Translations under genes and position numbers: made by a program
DNA from: JAKQDH01 sp029558835
Lineage (GTDB): Bacteria; Planctomycetota; Phycisphaerae; UBA1845
Direction: 5' to 3'
Length of the DNA stretch: 64,000 bases
NCBI GenBank assembly: GCA_035356615.1
Contig: DAOQSN010000030.1
Location: 1-64,000, forward strand
Shown: positions 42,583 through 51,172 of the stretch, in pieces
Layout of the letters: each line of letters starts with the position of its first letter
Numbering within the stretch: the stretch's first letter is position 1
The notes under the pieces: model-generated
Told to the model about the DNA's origin: nothing
The model's input: only the letters and a program-made list of their open reading frames with translations
Database searches by the model: none

Positions 42583-43145
42583 GGCTTCTCTAAGTCACGC
42601 ATCACTCGAATCCTGCCGTGCGGCCATGCGGCATTGAGCTTAATGCGGACGCATTCTGTTTGGGGTGCCGGGCAGTCTTCCGTGGTGCTCTGGAGAGCGT
42701 AAATCGAGCTTCCGCAGGCCGCAAAGGCCCATCTCGGGCCGTAAGCGCCCCAATCAGAACACCCGAAGAGCACATTCATCGGCCCGGCCGCACTATTCCG
42801 AGAATTGCCGCTGATATTCAGTGCCGCGGTATGTCCAGCGCGTGTCCTTACATGGTTAGAGGACATGATGGCGACTGCGGCAACCGGGCTTTGGCATCGC
42901 CATGCTCCGGTTCGTATACTTGGGGGTGAATCGGTCCCCCCGATGATACGCATCTCCTCGGTGCTCGGCCTGACGGAAAGTACGGCGTGAGTCGATTTCA
43001 CGCTGTGCGAGTGCAAAACCGAGTCGGCGGCGCTGCTGAGCGGCGAGCCGGCTCCTGCAAGGCGTCGCGGACGTGGTCAGTTGCGCACGGCCGGACCTTG
43101 CAGTGCCACGGCCACGGGTAGGAGTCCCGAAGGGGGGTGAACGAA
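42583..43145. other. Gap with the sigma-factor promoter
   Basis: About 560 bases. Open frames exist but lack family resemblance and ribosome-binding sites. A good promoter lies at 42891-42920. The 220-base leader starts with a GGGGG / CCCCC hairpin (42922-42940). Confidence 0.45.
42891..42920 (+). promoter_or_regulatory. Sigma-70-like promoter, sigma-factor gene
   Basis: TTGGCA (42891-42896), 18 bases, TATACT (42915-42920). Downstream, GGGGGTGAATCGGTCCCCC forms a 5-bp hairpin in the leader, about 220 bases before ATG 43146. Confidence 0.5.
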
Positions 43146-44135
43146 ATGTCGGCCCATCTGACAAAAGAGGCGTACAGGACGCCGGCCTCGCCCGCCGCGT
43201 CGGTCGCCCAACCGCGCGCCGGCGAGGTGATCCACCTGCTTCCCGTAGAGGACCAGGTTCTGTTGACGCGGCTGCTTACCGAGCCGATGGAGTACGTGGA
43301 CCACCCGCGGTTTGCGTTGCCGAGCGTTGAGATTGACCTTTTCGGCGCGCGAGCCGAGTTGGTCGGCGAGCAGGCGAGCCGCTTCGCGGAGCCGCCGTCG
43401 GTACTGGACCGGAACCGGGCGGCGAAGGGCGTGCCCACGCTTTCACCGGCAGACGAGCAACTGATGTTCATGCGGTTCAACTACGCTCGTCGCCAGGTGG
43501 GCCTGTTGCTGAAGCAGTGGCCGGGCAAGTCGCTGACGCTGCGTCAGGCCCGTCATGCGGTCGCCTGGGGACGGCGGGTGCTGGAGGCCCGCAGCAGCAT
43601 CGTGCAGGCGAACATGCCGCTGGTGCTGGCGATGGCCAAGCGGACGCGGCTGGCGGGGATCGACTTCAGCGAGCTGATCAGCGAGGGCAACCTGGCGCTG
43701 TTGCGGAGCGTGGAGAAGTTCGATTGCGCCCGCGGCTACAAGTTCAGCACCTACTCGTGCCGGGCGATCCTCAAGAGTTTCTCGCGGGTGGCCATGCGGG
43801 CCAGCCGATATCGCGGCTACTTCCCCACCGAGTTCGACGCCAACCGGGAGCGCAGTGACCACGTGGCCGAGAGGCGCGACGACGTGGAACGCGACTGCGT
43901 GGACGAGCTGAAGGAGATTCTGCTGCGGAACCTGGCGGGGTTGAGCGAAGTCGAGCAGACGGTGATTCAGGAGCGTTTCGCCCTGGTGCCCAACGGCTCC
44001 GGCAAGCCGACGGCGAAGACGCTGGAGGAAGTCGGACACCTGATCGGAGTGACGAAAGAGCGGGTGCGGCAGATTCAGAACAAGGCGCTGCGGAAGATCC
44101 GCCTGACTCTGGAAGGCCGGTATCTGGCCGCGTGA
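43146..44135 (+). CDS. RNA polymerase sigma-70 family factor
   Basis: 329 residues. Region 2 is well preserved: SIVQANMPLVLAMAKR, DFSELISEGNLALLRSVEKFDCARGYKFSTYSCRAI. Region 4 ends with TLEEVGHLIGVTKERVRQIQNKALRKIR, the helix-turn-helix that contacts the -35 box. Region 3 is short, and the N-terminal 100 residues are unlike RpoD, so it is an alternative factor of the SigB/RpoD-like group common in planctomycetes. ATG 43146 follows AAGGGGGGTG by six bases; the GTG nine bases earlier is less well placed. No anti-sigma gene adjoins it. Confidence 0.92.
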   Translation: MSAHLTKEAYRTPASPAASVAQPRAGEVIHLLPVEDQVLLTRLLTEPMEYVDHPRFALPSVEIDLFGARAELVGEQASRFAEPPSVLDRNRAAKGVPTLSPADEQLMFMRFNYARRQVGLLLKQWPGKSLTLRQARHAVAWGRRVLEARSSIVQANMPLVLAMAKRTRLAGIDFSELISEGNLALLRSVEKFDCARGYKFSTYSCRAILKSFSRVAMRASRYRGYFPTEFDANRERSDHVAERRDDVERDCVDELKEILLRNLAGLSEVEQTVIQERFALVPNGSGKPTAKTLEEVGHLIGVTKERVRQIQNKALRKIRLTLEGRYLAA

Positions 44136-44340
44136 GTGCGGACCGGCCCGTCACTGCAGCCCGCGGAGACGCAGACGGCACGCAACTCTGGTGATCGCCA
44201 CACTTTCCGTGGCGCGACGACGGTCCGCGAGGACGCGGGCGTCGGCCCCGGGCTCAGAAGGGTTGACGATCATCAGTGGAAGATACCTCCCCTGACCGGC
44301 GGTGAGTGGCCGCCCGGCGCGACAGTGGTCCTATATCCGA

Positions 44341-44373
44341 GCCCCGGCGCGTGTACGTGCCGGGGCGTTCTTG
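44341..44373 (+). terminator. Terminator-like hairpin between convergent genes
   Basis: GCCCCGGC, a 10-base loop, GCCGGGGC (8 bp, perfect), followed by GTTCTTG. It lies between the sigma-factor and TPR-protein stops. The T-rich tail is short. Confidence 0.5.
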
Positions 44374-44470
44374 TATGCGCCGGCGGAGGCGAGCATCACG
44401 CCGACACCTCGCCGCGCCGGTAGCATCATGGTGCCGTCGTCAACGACCACGTCGCCCGCGGGGGGGCACG

Positions 44471-47095
44471 CTACGGGGCGGCCGGGAGTTGCGCGCGCAG
44501 GTCGTCGGCGTATGCCCGGCATGGCGGGGACGTGCTGATGGCGTCGGCGCCGAGTTCGAGCATTTGGCGTGCGATATCCACCTGCCCGCCGGCGAGCAGC
44601 AGACGGGCGGCCAGGCAGTACGTCCAGGGCAATTCAGGGCGCTGCTCCTGGGTGAAACCCAGGGCGAACAGCAATTGCCGGCGTGCTTCGGCGCCAGCGG
44701 GGCCGGTCGCGCACACGGCCTCGACGTGGGCAACGGCGTCGTCGTGGCGTCGTCCGCGCAGCGCCACGAGGGCGAGCGTGCCGTGGGCGAGCGGCGCGGC
44801 AACGACCTCACTCAGCAGGGCGTTGGCGGCCTGGACGGCGGGGGCAGGCAGCCCGGCCAAGGCCTGGGACCAAGCCAGGTACGCGCGGGCCTCTACGCAG
44901 CCGGGGAAACGCGTCAACACGTCCGCCCACAACGCCACGCAGGGCTCGAATCGGCCATTCTCGAGGAAAGCAGCGTGATAGATGAGCGCCCGGTTGAGGG
45001 CGGCCGTCACGGCTTGCGGATCGCGCCGGAGCGCTTCTTCGTAGACGGCAAGGGCGTCGGCGGTGCGACCCAGGGTCTGATAGGCCACGCCGAGGTTGAC
45101 GCGAGCGGCCGAGTGTTCCGGCATCCAGTCAAGCAGGCGTTCGAGGCGATCAGCGGCTGCTTGCGCTGCTGCGGTCGTACCGAGCCCCAGGTCCAACTCC
45201 GCGAGACCGAGGCTGGCGGGCACCTCGTAGGGGTTGCTTTGCAGTGCCTGTTCGTAGACGGCGCGGGCGTCGGCGAGGCGACCGACGCGGCGGTACAGGT
45301 CGGCAAGGCGAATGAGCACGGGGTTGTTGGTGGGCGCGAGCGTGACGGCGGTTTCGTACAGAGGCAGGGCCTCGGCGATCCGCCCGGCTTCCTCAAAAAA
45401 GTGGGCCAGGCGGTAGTACGCCAGCGGGTTGCGCGGGTCCGTGTCGAGCGCCTGGGTAAGAGCCGCCTCGGCCTCGGCCAGGCGACCGCGGCGCCATTCC
45501 GCCAGGCCGACGAGTTGATAGACCTTGCCCTCGAGAATGACGTCGGCGCGAGGCAGCTCCCGCCGGGCCAAGTCGATCGCCTGGACGTAGTACTGCTCCG
45601 CGCCCGCGGCATCGCCGGCGGTCTCGGCCGCCTTGCCCGCGTTGTAGTACGCCCAAGCCATGCGCTCGTATACCTGCGGCAGGTCGGGGTTGAGCTGCGC
45701 GATGCGCGTGGTCTTCAGAATGGCGCTGTCGTAGAACGAGCCGACGTGCCAGCTTGTGAGCAGAGCCGCAACGAGCAGGGCGAGACCGGCCACGCGCGGC
45801 ACGAAGCGGCGTGCGGTCGAAGCGGCATGCTCGAACCAGCGTGCGTGGGCAGCGCGGAGCATGACGGCCGAGGCCCATAACAGACCGATAATCGGCAAGT
45901 ACATGTAGCGATCGGCGGCCAGGATGTTCCGCGCGGGGACGATGGGCAGCGTCGCGGCGATGGCCGCGCAGAACCAGAGCACGCCCAAACGGACCCCGAG
46001 CCACCTCCAAGCCGCCCAGGTCAACCCGATGGCCGCGGGAACGAGCACCAGCAGCGTCGGCGTCGTGAGCAGGTCCGCCCAGTACACCACCGGCGGGGCG
46101 TGGTACCAGGCGGCCAAGCCGCGGGGCCAGACGAAGTGCTGCACGTACCACGCCAGGGAAAGCAGCACGCGGACGACGCGAGGCCCGTGGAGGTGCTCGG
46201 CTCCGCCGGCAAACATCTCCGCCTCGGCCGTGGACCAGATGTTGACGACGGCGAAGGCACCCGTCACCGCGGCATACACCGCCCACGCCAGCCAGAGACG
46301 GCGGGTGGACCTCGGCATGCCCGGTAGAGACCCTCTCCCCCCTGGGGGAGAGGGCAGCGTGAGGGGGGATGCCACTGCGGTCCCGCCCTCCGTCGGACGC
46401 TTCCCGGCAGGAAGGCCGAGCAGGTCGCGAATTCTCAGCCCGCGTGCCAGGGGCACCATCAGCAGGAGCACCGGCAACTCGACGCGGACTTTGCTGGCAC
46501 CGCATGCTAGGACGAACAGCAGCGTCAGCCCCGCCCAGCGCCAACCGCCATGTTCCAGGAACCGAGCCCACGTCAACAGCGCTGCGACCGCGAACAGCGT
46601 CGACATGAGCATCATGCGGCCGTTGATCCAGGCGACTACTTCGACCTGCAAGGGGTGCAGAGCGAAGAGCAAACCGCCGATCAGGGCAACACGCTCATCT
46701 CGACTGAGGCAACGCAACAGGCGCCAGACCAGGACGGCGTTGGCAGCATGGAGCAGGATGTTGGTCAGGTGAAACAGCCACGCTCCGGATTGCGGGTCGC
46801 GGGGGTCGAAGAGGTCCAGGCGGTAGGCCAGCCAGAACTCGCCGGAGAAGCTCAGCAGCGGCAGCGGCTGGTACAGGTCGCGGTGAACGATCTTGAACAG
46901 CGCCAGGGCGTGCGACCAGGACGGGTGGTTGACCAGCACGTGGTTGAGGGCGAGTTGGTAGTCGTCCCCGCCGACGAAGCCGCCGCCGATGGTGGGCAAC
47001 CCCATCGCCAGAGCGGCCAGGCCCACGACCAGGCCCGCAGGGCGCAGAAAGCGCGGAGGAGTGCAGGCGTTACGTTTTGGCGTTACACCGGTCAT
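44471..47095 (-). CDS. Polytopic membrane protein with TPR repeats (TMTC/PMT-like)
   Basis: 874 residues. The first 470 contain about ten membrane helices with an early loop carrying GGDDYQLALNHVLVN and, later, DRYMYLPIIGL. This layout resembles the TMTC-type O-mannosyltransferase-like proteins, in which an acidic first loop is catalytic. The second half has eight or more TPR units (for example YNAGKAAETAGDAAGAEQYY, then LAEWRRGRLAEAEAAL, YRRVGRLADARAVYEQAL). Likely a membrane glycosyltransferase or assembly factor with a protein-binding tail; activity is inference. Residues 243-256 (SPLTLPSPPGGRGS) are the in-frame translation of repeat family B, in the loop between two helices. ATG 47095 is the first Met before the first helix; the ribosome-binding site is weak. 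Confidence 0.85.
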   Translation of the reverse strand: MTGVTPKRNACTPPRFLRPAGLVVGLAALAMGLPTIGGGFVGGDDYQLALNHVLVNHPSWSHALALFKIVHRDLYQPLPLLSFSGEFWLAYRLDLFDPRDPQSGAWLFHLTNILLHAANAVLVWRLLRCLSRDERVALIGGLLFALHPLQVEVVAWINGRMMLMSTLFAVAALLTWARFLEHGGWRWAGLTLLFVLACGASKVRVELPVLLLMVPLARGLRIRDLLGLPAGKRPTEGGTAVASPLTLPSPPGGRGSLPGMPRSTRRLWLAWAVYAAVTGAFAVVNIWSTAEAEMFAGGAEHLHGPRVVRVLLSLAWYVQHFVWPRGLAAWYHAPPVVYWADLLTTPTLLVLVPAAIGLTWAAWRWLGVRLGVLWFCAAIAATLPIVPARNILAADRYMYLPIIGLLWASAVMLRAAHARWFEHAASTARRFVPRVAGLALLVAALLTSWHVGSFYDSAILKTTRIAQLNPDLPQVYERMAWAYYNAGKAAETAGDAAGAEQYYVQAIDLARRELPRADVILEGKVYQLVGLAEWRRGRLAEAEAALTQALDTDPRNPLAYYRLAHFFEEAGRIAEALPLYETAVTLAPTNNPVLIRLADLYRRVGRLADARAVYEQALQSNPYEVPASLGLAELDLGLGTTAAAQAAADRLERLLDWMPEHSAARVNLGVAYQTLGRTADALAVYEEALRRDPQAVTAALNRALIYHAAFLENGRFEPCVALWADVLTRFPGCVEARAYLAWSQALAGLPAPAVQAANALLSEVVAAPLAHGTLALVALRGRRHDDAVAHVEAVCATGPAGAEARRQLLFALGFTQEQRPELPWTYCLAARLLLAGGQVDIARQMLELGADAISTSPPCRAYADDLRAQLPAAP
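46331..46369. repeat. Repeat family B inside the TPR-protein gene
   Basis: CCCTCTCCCCCCTGGGGGAG, AGGGCAGCGTGAGGGGG. Read on the minus strand as SPLTLPSPPGGRG, a hydrophilic loop insert. Confidence 0.75.
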
Positions 47096-47607
47096 GGGAC
47101 AATCTCGCGGCCCCGCTCCGTTGCCGGCCGGTCGCGCGCCACCGCCGTCACGGGTACGCCGGGCATTGTACCCGCAGCGACGAGGGTGGGCACGGAACCG
47201 CGTGCAGCCGGGTGTGGCTGGCCATGCTGAATGGGTCCACGCAAATGGGAAACCGGGAGGGCGATCTCGCAGCAGCGGGCCGGCGCCGGTTCCTCGACAG
47301 GCCGGGCCGTCGACACGCTTCAACTCTCGAGTGGGGCCGGGACATGGGGTCGGGGGTGCGTACGAGTCTTGGAGCCGGGCGTGCGAGGGATACAGGGCAC
47401 CCCTCTGACCACCGGCCAGCGCGGGCCGGCGCCCACGGCGTTGAACAGCGACGGACGCGAAGGTCGCAGGATATCGGAACGCTGAATGACCCTGCAGGAT
47501 TCCGCGACGCAATCAGACTACGGGCCTGCTCCGCTTGCTGCCGAGTGTCAAAGGCAGCCCGCGCGGTGCGGCGAGACCGTCATGGTCGCACCGCGGCGCA
47601 CGGTCGT
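47096..47607. other. Gap between rpsR and the TPR-protein gene
   Basis: No gene seen. A minus-strand TACAAT (47165-47170) about 70 bases before the TPR start is a possible -10 without a good -35. Confidence 0.4.
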
Positions 47608-47898
47608 TCAGGTTCCGCTGTACGGCAACAGGGCAAGATAGCGGGCGCGCTTGATGGCCCGCTTGAGGGCTTCCTGCTCCTGGGCGCTGGTGCCGGCGCG
47701 CTTGCGCGACATCAGCTTGCTGCTGGTGGTGAGGAACTTGCGCAGCAGATCGAGCTCCTTGTAGTCAATCGGGCAGAAGCTCACGCGCTCATGCAAACCC
47801 CGGCGGAAGCGCTGCCCGCCTGCCCGAACGCCACGTGCGCGCCCCTGCGCGTCGGCAACGGCCACCTGCCCAACCAGTTCGCTCTCTACGTCAGCCAT
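47608..47898 (-). CDS. rpsR: Ribosomal protein bS18
   Basis: 96 residues. FCPIDYKELDLLRKFLTTSSKLMSRKRAGTSAQEQEALKRAIKRARYLALLPYSG is the S18 core, including the IDYKD-like start and the RKRTG-like loop (here RKRAG). S18 is part of the 30S platform. The N-terminal 35 residues are an Arg/Gly-rich extension. ATG 47898 follows AGAGGA by six bases. It is not with rpsF, ssb or rplI as in many bacteria; the neighbour 38 bases upstream is the Trm112-like gene. Confidence 0.95.
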   Translation of the reverse strand: MADVESELVGQVAVADAQGRARGVRAGGQRFRRGLHERVSFCPIDYKELDLLRKFLTTSSKLMSRKRAGTSAQEQEALKRAIKRARYLALLPYSGT

Positions 47899-47935
47899 GA
47901 GGTTTCCTCTAAGCACGGCCGGTTGCCGCCCGCGC

Positions 47936-48166
47936 TTAAGTTTGCGGCGATCGCCCGCGTCGCGCCCGTGCCAGCACCCGCTCCAACTCCATTCGTTCCA
48001 CGTCCTGGGCCTCCTCGATCAACAGGACCGGGATGCCGTCGCGAATCGGGTACCGCCGGGGCGCATTCATGTCCATCGAGTACAGCCAGTCGCCCTCCTG
48101 CACAAGCGGCACCCGCGCAATCGGGCAGCGGAGGATGCCCAGCAACTCGGGGTCGATTCCTGCCAT
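47936..48166 (-). CDS. Trm112/UPF0434-like small protein
   Basis: 76 residues with the family pattern: LLGILRCP, then a strand, MDMNAPRRYPIRDGIPVLLIEEA. Trm112-type proteins usually hold a zinc ion with CPxC plus a later Cys and serve as methyltransferase partners. Here only the first Cys remains (CPIARVPLV), so zinc binding is probably lost. ATG 48166; the ribosome-binding site is weak. Precedes rpsR on the minus strand and is divergent from the aconitase gene. Confidence 0.8.
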   Translation of the reverse strand: MAGIDPELLGILRCPIARVPLVQEGDWLYSMDMNAPRRYPIRDGIPVLLIEEAQDVERMELERVLARARRGRSPQT

Positions 48167-48368
48167 CGCCTGCACGCCTGTGTGCCCATCCCGCGGCCGG
48201 CGGGTCTTGCCCGATCCGCCTGCCGGAGCCCCGCATATTACAGCCGCCCGGTCGGGCCGGCAAGGGGGCGGTTTGACGCTCCGCTGCAGGACCTCTACAG
48301 TCCGTAGGACGCCGGCGGCCGGCCGGCGTGTGCACTCTGCCTCGGGACCCTGCAACGAGGATCACCGC

Positions 48369-51089
48369 ATGATGACCCGCCAACGCGACTCGAACCCATT
48401 TGGCGCCAGCCGCACGCTGCGTACCGCGGGCGGGAATCTGCTCGTATACAGCCTACCTGCCTTGGCTGACGCCGGCATCATCCGGGCCCCTGATCTCCCA
48501 CGTTCGATCCTGGTTCTCCTGGAGAGCGTCATCCGCAACTTGAATATTGCCAGTGTCACGGAGAGTGATGTACGGAATCTGGCGAGTTGGGACGCTCGCG
48601 CGGTGCCGGCGACCGAGGTGCCCTTCCTGCCTGCCCGGGTGTTGCTCCAGGACTTCACTGGGGTACCGGCCGTCGTGGACCTGGCGGCCATGCGGGACGC
48701 CATGACTGAGCTCGGCGGCGACCCTCGGCGCATCAACCCGCTGGTTCCCGTGGACCTAGTGATCGACCACTCGGTTCAAGTAGACGCGTTCGGTAGTGCA
48801 GAGGCATTAGGCATCAACACGGACCTGGAGTTTGTCCGCAACGCGGAGCGGTACGAACTGCTGCGCTGGGGCCAGCGCGCGCTGCGCAACTTCCGTGTCG
48901 TCCCGCCCGGTATGGGTATCTGCCACCAGGTCAACCTCGAGTACCTCGCGGCTGTGGTGGTCAACCGGGAAGTCGAGGGGAGGCGCGTGGCGTTTCCGGA
49001 CACCCTGGTGGGGACGGACAGCCACACCACGATGGTCAACGGCTTGGGGGTGGTCGGGTGGGGCGTGGGGGGCATCGAGGCCGAGGCGGTCATGCTCGGC
49101 CAGCCGCTGTACATGCTGATGCCCGAGGTCGTCGGCTTCCGCCTTACCGGTCAGCTTCCGGAGGGCGCCACCGCCACCGATCTGGTGCTGACCGTCACCC
49201 AGATGCTGCGTCTACAGGGTGTCGTGGGCAAGTTTGTCGAGTTCTACGGTTCCGGCCTTTCCAGCATGAGCCTCGCTGACCGGGCAACCATTGCCAACAT
49301 GGCGCCGGAGTACGGCGCGACGCTGGGCTTCTTCCCGGTCGACGCGGAGACGCTGGACTACTTGCGCCGGACCGGGCGGCCCGCGGAGCAGGTGGACTTG
49401 GTCGAGCGTTACACGAAGGAGCAGGGGCTCTTCCGGACGGACGCTGACCCCGACCCGCAATTCAGCGACACCCTGGACCTGGACCTGGCGACCGTGCAGC
49501 CAAGCCTGGCCGGTCCGAAACGGCCTCAGGATCGCGTCCTTCTCCGCGAGATGAAGAAGTCTTTCTCGACGGCCCTGCGCGCCCCGCTGAGTGAACGCGG
49601 TTTCGCGCTGAAGGAGCAGGAACTCACGCACGAGGGCACGATAACGACCGCCGGGAAGTCCGCAACCGTTGGGCACGGCACGGTCGTGATCGCGGCGATT
49701 ACGAGCTGTACGAACACGTCGAACCCGGCGGTGATGCTGGCGGCCGGGTTGCTGGCCAAGAAGGCATGCGCGCGCGGCTTGCGCGTCAAGCCGCACGTGA
49801 AGACGAGCCTGGCCCCCGGCTCGCCGGTCGTCAGCCAGTACCTGCGTGAGGCGGGGCTGACGCCGTACCTGGAACAACTCGGCTTCCACCACGTCGGCTA
49901 CGGCTGCACGACCTGCATCGGCAACAGCGGTCCGCTGCCGGAGCCGGTGGCGGAGGCGATTCGGCAGCATGACCTCGTGGTGGCGGCCGTGCTGAGCGGC
50001 AACCGCAACTTCGAGGGGCGCATTCATCCGCTCGTGCGTGCCAACTACCTGGCCTCGCCGCCGCTGGTGGTCGCGTATGCGCTGGCGGGCACCGTCCATA
50101 TCGACCTCACCACGGAGCCGCTGGGCACGGACGAGCGGGGCCGACCCGTGTACCTGCATGACGTCTGGCCCCGCCAGGCGGAGGTCCACGAGGCGGTCAA
50201 CCGTTTCGTCAAGCCCGAGCAGTTCCACACCCAGTATGCGCACGTCTTCTCGGGCAGCGCTGCCTGGCAGCGCCTGCGGTGCCCCTCGGGTGACACCTAC
50301 GCCTGGGATGCCGCGAGCACCTACGTGCAGAAGCCGCCGTTTTTCGAGGGGCTGAGGCGGGAGGCGGCTGCTCCGACGCCCATCTGCGGGGCACGGGTGC
50401 TGGTGATGCTGGGCGATTCGGTGACGACGGACCACATCTCGCCCGCCGGCTCGATCCACCCGGATTCCCCGGCCGGGCAGTACTTGCAGGAACACGGCGT
50501 AACGCCGGGCAACTTCAACAGCTACGGCGCCCGGCGTGGCAACGATCGCGTGATGACCCGCGGCACCTTCGCCAACATCCGTTTGCGGAACCTGCTGGTG
50601 CCTGGCAGCGAGGGCGGCGTCACGGTGCACCTGCCGTCCGGCACGCAGATGTCCGTCTTCGATGCCGCCCAGCGCTACCGCGCGGAGGGCACGCCGCTGC
50701 TGGTTGTGGCCGGTAAGGAGTACGGCACCGGCTCCTCCCGTGACTGGGCGGCCAAGGGTACGCTGCTGCTCGGCGTGCGCGCCGTGCTCGCGGAAAGCTA
50801 CGAACGCATCCACCGCAGCAACCTGGTGGGGATGGGCGTGCTGCCCCTGCAATTCCGCGCGGGACAGGACCGGGCGTCGCTAGGCATCACGGGGCGCGAG
50901 CTGTTTGACGTACCTCCGATCAGCGAGGACTTCCGGCCGCGCCAGGAGTTGCAGCTCATCGTCACCGATCCGCGGACCGGCGTCAGCCGCAAGGTGGCCT
51001 GTCAATGCCGGTTGGATACGCCCGTGGAAGTGGACTATTACCGCCAGGGTGGGATTCTCCCCGCGGTGCTGCGCCGCCTGCTCGCGTAG
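48369..51089 (+). CDS. acnA: Aconitate hydratase (AcnA type)
   Basis: 906 residues, the usual length of AcnA/IRP-type aconitases. The 4Fe-4S ligands are Cys447 (ITSCTNTSNP) and Cys513/Cys516 (GYGCTTCIGNSG). The substrate-binding GTDSHTTM, the DHISPAGSI swivel segment, SYGARRGN and the GKEYGTGSSRDWAAKG loop are all intact. Interconverts citrate and isocitrate in the TCA cycle. ATG 48369 follows GAGGA by seven bases, with a second ATG immediately after. The protein is single-gene transcribed and convergent with the HD-GYP gene, with two perfect hairpins in between. Confidence 0.96.
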   Translation: MMTRQRDSNPFGASRTLRTAGGNLLVYSLPALADAGIIRAPDLPRSILVLLESVIRNLNIASVTESDVRNLASWDARAVPATEVPFLPARVLLQDFTGVPAVVDLAAMRDAMTELGGDPRRINPLVPVDLVIDHSVQVDAFGSAEALGINTDLEFVRNAERYELLRWGQRALRNFRVVPPGMGICHQVNLEYLAAVVVNREVEGRRVAFPDTLVGTDSHTTMVNGLGVVGWGVGGIEAEAVMLGQPLYMLMPEVVGFRLTGQLPEGATATDLVLTVTQMLRLQGVVGKFVEFYGSGLSSMSLADRATIANMAPEYGATLGFFPVDAETLDYLRRTGRPAEQVDLVERYTKEQGLFRTDADPDPQFSDTLDLDLATVQPSLAGPKRPQDRVLLREMKKSFSTALRAPLSERGFALKEQELTHEGTITTAGKSATVGHGTVVIAAITSCTNTSNPAVMLAAGLLAKKACARGLRVKPHVKTSLAPGSPVVSQYLREAGLTPYLEQLGFHHVGYGCTTCIGNSGPLPEPVAEAIRQHDLVVAAVLSGNRNFEGRIHPLVRANYLASPPLVVAYALAGTVHIDLTTEPLGTDERGRPVYLHDVWPRQAEVHEAVNRFVKPEQFHTQYAHVFSGSAAWQRLRCPSGDTYAWDAASTYVQKPPFFEGLRREAAAPTPICGARVLVMLGDSVTTDHISPAGSIHPDSPAGQYLQEHGVTPGNFNSYGARRGNDRVMTRGTFANIRLRNLLVPGSEGGVTVHLPSGTQMSVFDAAQRYRAEGTPLLVVAGKEYGTGSSRDWAAKGTLLLGVRAVLAESYERIHRSNLVGMGVLPLQFRAGQDRASLGITGRELFDVPPISEDFRPRQELQLIVTDPRTGVSRKVACQCRLDTPVEVDYYRQGGILPAVLRRLLA

Positions 51090-51143
51090 GGCGGGCTCTG
51101 CCCGCCGCGAGGGCCGACCACGACAAGGCGGGTGGAACCCGCC
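51090..51143. terminator. Paired perfect hairpins between convergent genes
   Basis: GGCGGGC-TCT-GCCCGCC (51090-51106) begins directly after the aconitase stop. GGCGGGT-GGA-ACCCGCC (51127-51143) follows. Both are 7-bp stems with 3-base loops. No T-tracts, but their position suggests bidirectional termination. Confidence 0.5.
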
Positions 51144-51172
51144 CAACGGGTCGATGTCGCGGAAGGGCGGCG

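Noticed and set aside
42525..43016. A 163-residue minus-strand frame before the sigma gene
   Set aside because: No family resemblance, no ribosome-binding site, overlaps the end of the permease gene and covers the promoter at 42891-42920.
49212..50852. A 546-residue minus-strand frame inside acnA
   Set aside because: Shadow of a complete, motif-rich aconitase.
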